NCBI GenBank assembly: GCA_904066235.2
Contig: CAJFCV020000002.1
Location: forward strand, 8,804,001-8,868,000
Direction: 5' to 3'
DNA: 64,000 nucleotides
Source of the DNA: Bursaphelenchus xylophilus
Taxonomy: Eukaryota; Nematoda; Chromadorea; Rhabditida; Aphelenchoididae
The stretch's first letter is position 1; each line of letters begins with the position of its first letter. The translations under genes and the position numbers were made by a program. The notes beneath the pieces were generated by a model. It worked only from the letters and a program-made list of their open reading frames with translations, did no database searches and had not been told where the DNA came from. Shown here in pieces: positions 61,301 through 64,000 of the stretch.

Positions 61301-61818
61301 ACCATTTTGCATCCGGGAAGTATCGAGAATGCGGCAAAATTCTTCCCTCTCCAAGTGAAAAAGCTCCGATTTCAAAAGCGCGTCCGTTCTTTTTGTGAGG
61401 GAAAGGGCGCGCCCTTCAAAAAGAAGCTTTTTCACTTGGGGAGGGAAGCATTTTGCTACATTTTTTATACTTCCCGGATGCAAAATCGTGCGTTTTTTGC
61501 CACTGGATCAGGTCCCCTACTGTAATAGTAAAAGTTGGCATTTTAGCTACTAAAGAAAACACTCGATTATTTTTGATTATTCCATTGATTATCTATTCTA
61601 ATTTCTAGAAATTTATTCTATTTTTTCAGATGGCTCCACACACCCTTCGCACCGTAACTTCATCGGATTGGGACCGCCCCTACACCAGAGAAGAGGCCGC
61701 CTTCCCCAAACCCTGGTGTCATCACAAAGTCTGGCCGTCTGTAGCAAGAATCGATGATCAATATGGCGACAGAAACCTGGTCTGCTCATGCCCATCAATG
61801 GAAAGTTATAATAGCTAG
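55394..61818 (+). CDS. gldc-1: Glycine dehydrogenase (decarboxylating), P-protein of the glycine cleavage system, 983 aa
   Basis: Ten exons: 55394..55570, 56452..56675, 56803..57184, 57262..57473, 57574..57776, 57839..58056, 58712..59158, 59419..59812, 60620..61125, 61630..61818. All junctions keep frame. The N-terminal 30 residues ([20 protein letters not shown]) suit a mitochondrial presequence; the mature start [11 protein letters not shown] is conserved. Landmarks include [53 protein letters not shown] and the PLP-lysine block [18 protein letters not shown] (Lys733). The tail has [18 protein letters not shown] and [16 protein letters not shown]. The enzyme decarboxylates glycine and passes the aminomethyl group to the lipoyl H-protein in mitochondria. 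The last exon begins with an in-frame ATG, but conservation shows it is internal. Intron 1 and three late introns carry repeat insertions. Confidence 0.97.
55604..56392. repeat. Family D palindromic element in gldc intron 1, about 790 bp
   Basis: TIRs GCATTTTCACAAGTGCCTGA (55604) and its complement ending at 56392, flanked by TA on both sides. Inside are about three tandem units of roughly 120 bp, each with TTGCACTGTGCATTTGAA, ATCGCTGCGACGTAAGC and CGCCGCTGCGATTTC. A partial inverted unit lies near the right end. GCACNGTGC words are very dense. The repeats create long open frames on both strands that are not genes. Confidence 0.9.
58267..58665. repeat. Family B foldback in gldc intron, with 9-bp target duplication
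   Basis: Starts CGGAGTTGGACGATTGGGG and ends CCCCAATCGTCCCAGTTCC. CAAAATTTT occurs on both sides (58258-58266 and 58666-58674) as a perfect 9-bp duplication. It lies 46 bp before the exon 7 acceptor. Confidence 0.92.
60107..60546. repeat. Family B foldback in the next gldc intron
   Basis: Left end GTACTGGGACGATTGGGG and right end CCCCAATCGTCCAACTCCG: the opposite orientation to the copy at 58267. Arms match along the length; no clear direct repeat at the ends. Confidence 0.85.
61269..61522. repeat. Family A element in the last gldc intron
   Basis: CAGTGGGGACCTGATCCAGT follows TA. GATCAGGTCCCCTACTG ends before TA (61523-61524). It is the cleanest copy and shows the full TIR with GGCAAAAAACGTACCATTTT. 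Confidence 0.92.
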
Positions 61819-61924
61819 ATCATTTGTTTTGAAGAGTAAAAACACTGGAACTTGATTTTTTTGAGTTTTAATGAACGAACTGAGATTTTTAAGGATCAAA
61901 AAGCCCAATTTTTGATTGGAGCTG

Positions 61925-62155
61925 CTTTCAATCACAAAAATAATAAAATTTTCGAAATCAGCAAGGTCGAAAACCCCTAGATCGAGTATTTATATAAAAA
62001 TTAAAAAATTACTGCTTTACAGTACTACTTAAGGAAAAAAGTAAAGATCAAAAAAATGAATGCCATTTTCGACATCAGCACTCTCGATTATCCTAATTTC
62101 GACACTTGCATCGGAGGAAAATAACACTTCTCGGTTTCCCCAATCGTTCAACTCC
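61925..62155. repeat. Half of a family B element
   Basis: Only the right arm is present: TTTACAGTACTACTTAAGG, GCACTCTCGATTATCC and GGTTTCCCCAATCGTTCAAC. The left arm is missing, so this copy was truncated or rearranged. It lies just past the gldc 3' end. Confidence 0.8.
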
Positions 62156-62228
62156 GCTTCAAAACTTTGTAGAGAGTCGCTATGGGGAATCCAGTCACAA
62201 AATCCGATTGGAAGCTTTTCGGCACCAC

Positions 62229-63148
62229 GACATTTCCGGAATTTGGACACTTCCGGAATGGCGGAACAGTGACACTTCCGGAACCGGGGAAGAATCAAAG
62301 AAGAGGCTTAGACCTGCCATCTGAACCATCTGACTGGATTTATTGTTATTAATCTCAAAAATTTTGTTATTTTTTTTTCTGATTGTTACTTTTTTCTTAA
62401 GTAGTAGTGTGAAAAAGTAATTTTTTGGAATTTTTCCAAAAATACTGGATTTAGGGGTTTTCGAGGGTGCTGATTTCGAAAATCATGTTAGCTTTCCTCT
62501 TCATAGTACTATCTGGTACTATACAGTACAAGGTGAAAATATGGCTCTTGGCGTTAATGGTGTTGTTTTGATGCTTAGTACTCCTCAAAAACACGTTTTA
62601 AATAACTGGTACTGTTTAGTACTGTCTGGTACTATGTAGTACAAGGTGAAAATAGGGGTACTAAGGAACAGAACAACACCACTAACGCCTAAAGGCCAAA
62701 TTTTTACCTTGTACTACACAGTACCAGACAGTACTAAACAGTACCAATTATTTAAAACGTGTTTTTGAGGAGTACCAAGCATCAAAACAACACCATTAAC
62801 GCCAAAAGCCATATTTTCACTTCGTACTGTATAGTACCAGATAGTACTATGAAGAGGAAAGCTAACATGATTTTCGAAATCAGCACCCTCGAAAACCCCT
62901 AAATCCTGTATTTTTGGAAAAATTCCAAAAAATTACTTTTTAACACTACTACTTAAGAAAAAAGTAACAATCAGAAAAAAAATAACAAAATTTTTGAGAT
63001 TAATAACAATAAATCCAGTCAGATGGTTCAGATGGCAGGTCTAAGCCTCTTCTTTGATTTTTCCCCGGTTCCGGAAGTGTCACTGTTCCGCCATTCCGGA
63101 AGTGTCACTATTCCGCCATTCCGGAAGTGTCCAAATTCCGGAAATGTC
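62229..63148. repeat. Long foldback palindrome, 920 bp
   Basis: The left arm opens GACATTTCCGGAATTTGGAC and the right arm closes with its complement at 63148. The centre is near 62690. The core (TAGTACTATCTGGTACTATA, GGTGTTGTTTTGATGCTTAG) is homologous to that of the element at 28187. The outer ends are different: repeated ACACTTCCGGAATGGCGG units instead of GACGATTGGGG. The right end carries one extra unit. Confidence 0.9.
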
Positions 63149-63252
63149 CTGATGCGGACATGAAGCCGCAATTTCAAAGCCAAAACAAATCGCGAGCCCT
63201 TCAGGAAATTCATCAATGACATTGAAGACTGGAATGAGTAATTAGAGAAGCT

Positions 63253-63953
63253 TTATTCCGAAATAAAATAGTCAACAGCCGGTTGGATAGCCATGCTGTT
63301 GTTTGCCAAGTCTTTAGCTGCAGACAGAACTTTGGAAGCGTTTCTTTGGAAAATCGAGCGGACAACGTGACCAACAATTTGCTTCACCTTGTTTTCTAAT
63401 TTCTTGAGAGCTTCGGGGAAGTTGTCGAAGTGTTCTTCGACTAGGTGGCCAACAACGGTCTTGAAAAGGTCGTCGAAGCCTGAAAATTAAAATTTACGAA
63501 TTGGTAAAATGAATAGTCGTCTATATGGATAGTAATAAGCTATATAAATCATCGAGCTATTACAGACTACCGTAGTTCTTTGCCTAGCCTTTGAACAACT
63601 GTATAAGTAACTAACGGCTATAAATTATATCTTCTCTAACAATAAGCAAAACGCCCCAGTTATTATACGTACGTTTACAAACAAGATTGCACTCTCCCCA
63701 GTTGGTAACATCTTCCTCTAACGTGGTCACATTGTGAATCAATCCGATTGCAACCAAGTAATTGACCCGTCTTCGGTAATGTTTCAAAAGGTCTGCCATG
63801 TCGTCATGGCCTTTTAAGAATTCTTCGCCAACAGCGAATTCGTAGTGAATACTAACGGATTTGATGAGGAAATTATTGGCCAGAGCTTTCTCGTCAAGGC
63901 CAGGGATGTCGTCGGAGTTTTGGTGAATAGAGAAGATTGCAAATGCCGTTAGT
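63253..63953 (-). CDS. 3' part of an unrecognised, probably secreted protein (incomplete at window edge)
   Basis: Two minus-strand exons: 63673..63953 (after a TTTTTCAG acceptor) and 63253..63479 (after TTTTCAG). The joined frame gives about 169 residues. The first exon opens LTAFAIFSIHQNSDD, which looks like the end of a signal peptide whose start lies beyond the window. The body is helical (GEEFLKGHDDMADLLKHYRR) with one Cys pair (ECNLVC). It continues DDLFKTVVGHLVEEHFDNFP to the end AVDYFISE. The donor is probably AAAC|GTACGT, but GTAAAC three bases earlier is possible. The stop codon overlaps AATAAA (GAATAAAGC). No family recognised. Confidence 0.65.
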
Positions 63954-64000
63954 CTGAAAAAGGAACGATTATTTGGAAGATCGATCTGTGGTGCATACAT

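Noticed and set aside
60715..61305. 196-codon minus frame
   Set aside because: Antisense shadow of gldc exon 9 and a family A arm.

Overview
The window is nematode chromosomal DNA. It has short introns with TTTCAG-type acceptors, and likely SL trans-splice acceptors just upstream of several start codons. Its proteins are clearly animal (eIF3g, ARL2, TMBIM5/GHITM, glycine decarboxylase), and it carries several GILT-like and aspartic-protease-like secreted proteins. It is AT-rich and crowded with small inverted-repeat elements. I cannot name the species. No rRNA, tRNA, CRISPR or prokaryotic gene is visible.

Layout. 0-7.5 kb is gene-dense: a small membrane protein (-), a secreted pepsin-fold protein without a complete active site (+), ARL2 (-) head-to-head with eIF3 subunit G (+), a doubtful small ORF (-), and the mitochondrial membrane protein TMBIM5/GHITM (+). 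7.5-17.5 kb is gene-poor and holds long palindromes and miniature elements. 17.5-20.2 kb holds a GILT-like gene (-) lacking the CXXC active site. 20.2-44 kb is a gene desert with foldback and miniature elements and, at most, two doubtful gene fragments near 42.7-43.1 kb. 44.9-53.2 kb holds a second GILT-like gene (-). Upstream exons encoding a single membrane span are phase-compatible with its thioredoxin-like exons, so a membrane-anchored isoform is possible. 55.4-61.8 kb is a ten-exon glycine decarboxylase gene (+) whose introns contain four inverted-repeat insertions. 63.2-64 kb is the 3' part of an unrecognised, probably secreted protein gene (-).

Repeats. Four groups recur. Family A is about 250 bp with CAGTG-like ends and TA duplications. 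Family C is about 450 bp with ends reading CAGGGGAAGTA and TA duplications (seven copies). Family B is a set of foldback palindromes ending CGGAGTTGGACGATTGGGG; two copies have perfect 9-bp target duplications. Family D covers three elements rich in the 9-mer GCACAGTGC, with different ends. No transposase gene is present, so all are non-autonomous.

The genes do not form one pathway. ARL2, eIF3g, TMBIM5 and GLDC are housekeeping functions (tubulin folding/trafficking, translation initiation, mitochondrial inner membrane, mitochondrial glycine catabolism). The pepsin-like and GILT-like genes look like a secreted or lysosomal, perhaps intestinal, set: the pepsin-like promoter has paired GATA sites plus a TATA box, and the first GILT gene has a TATA box next to a GATA site.
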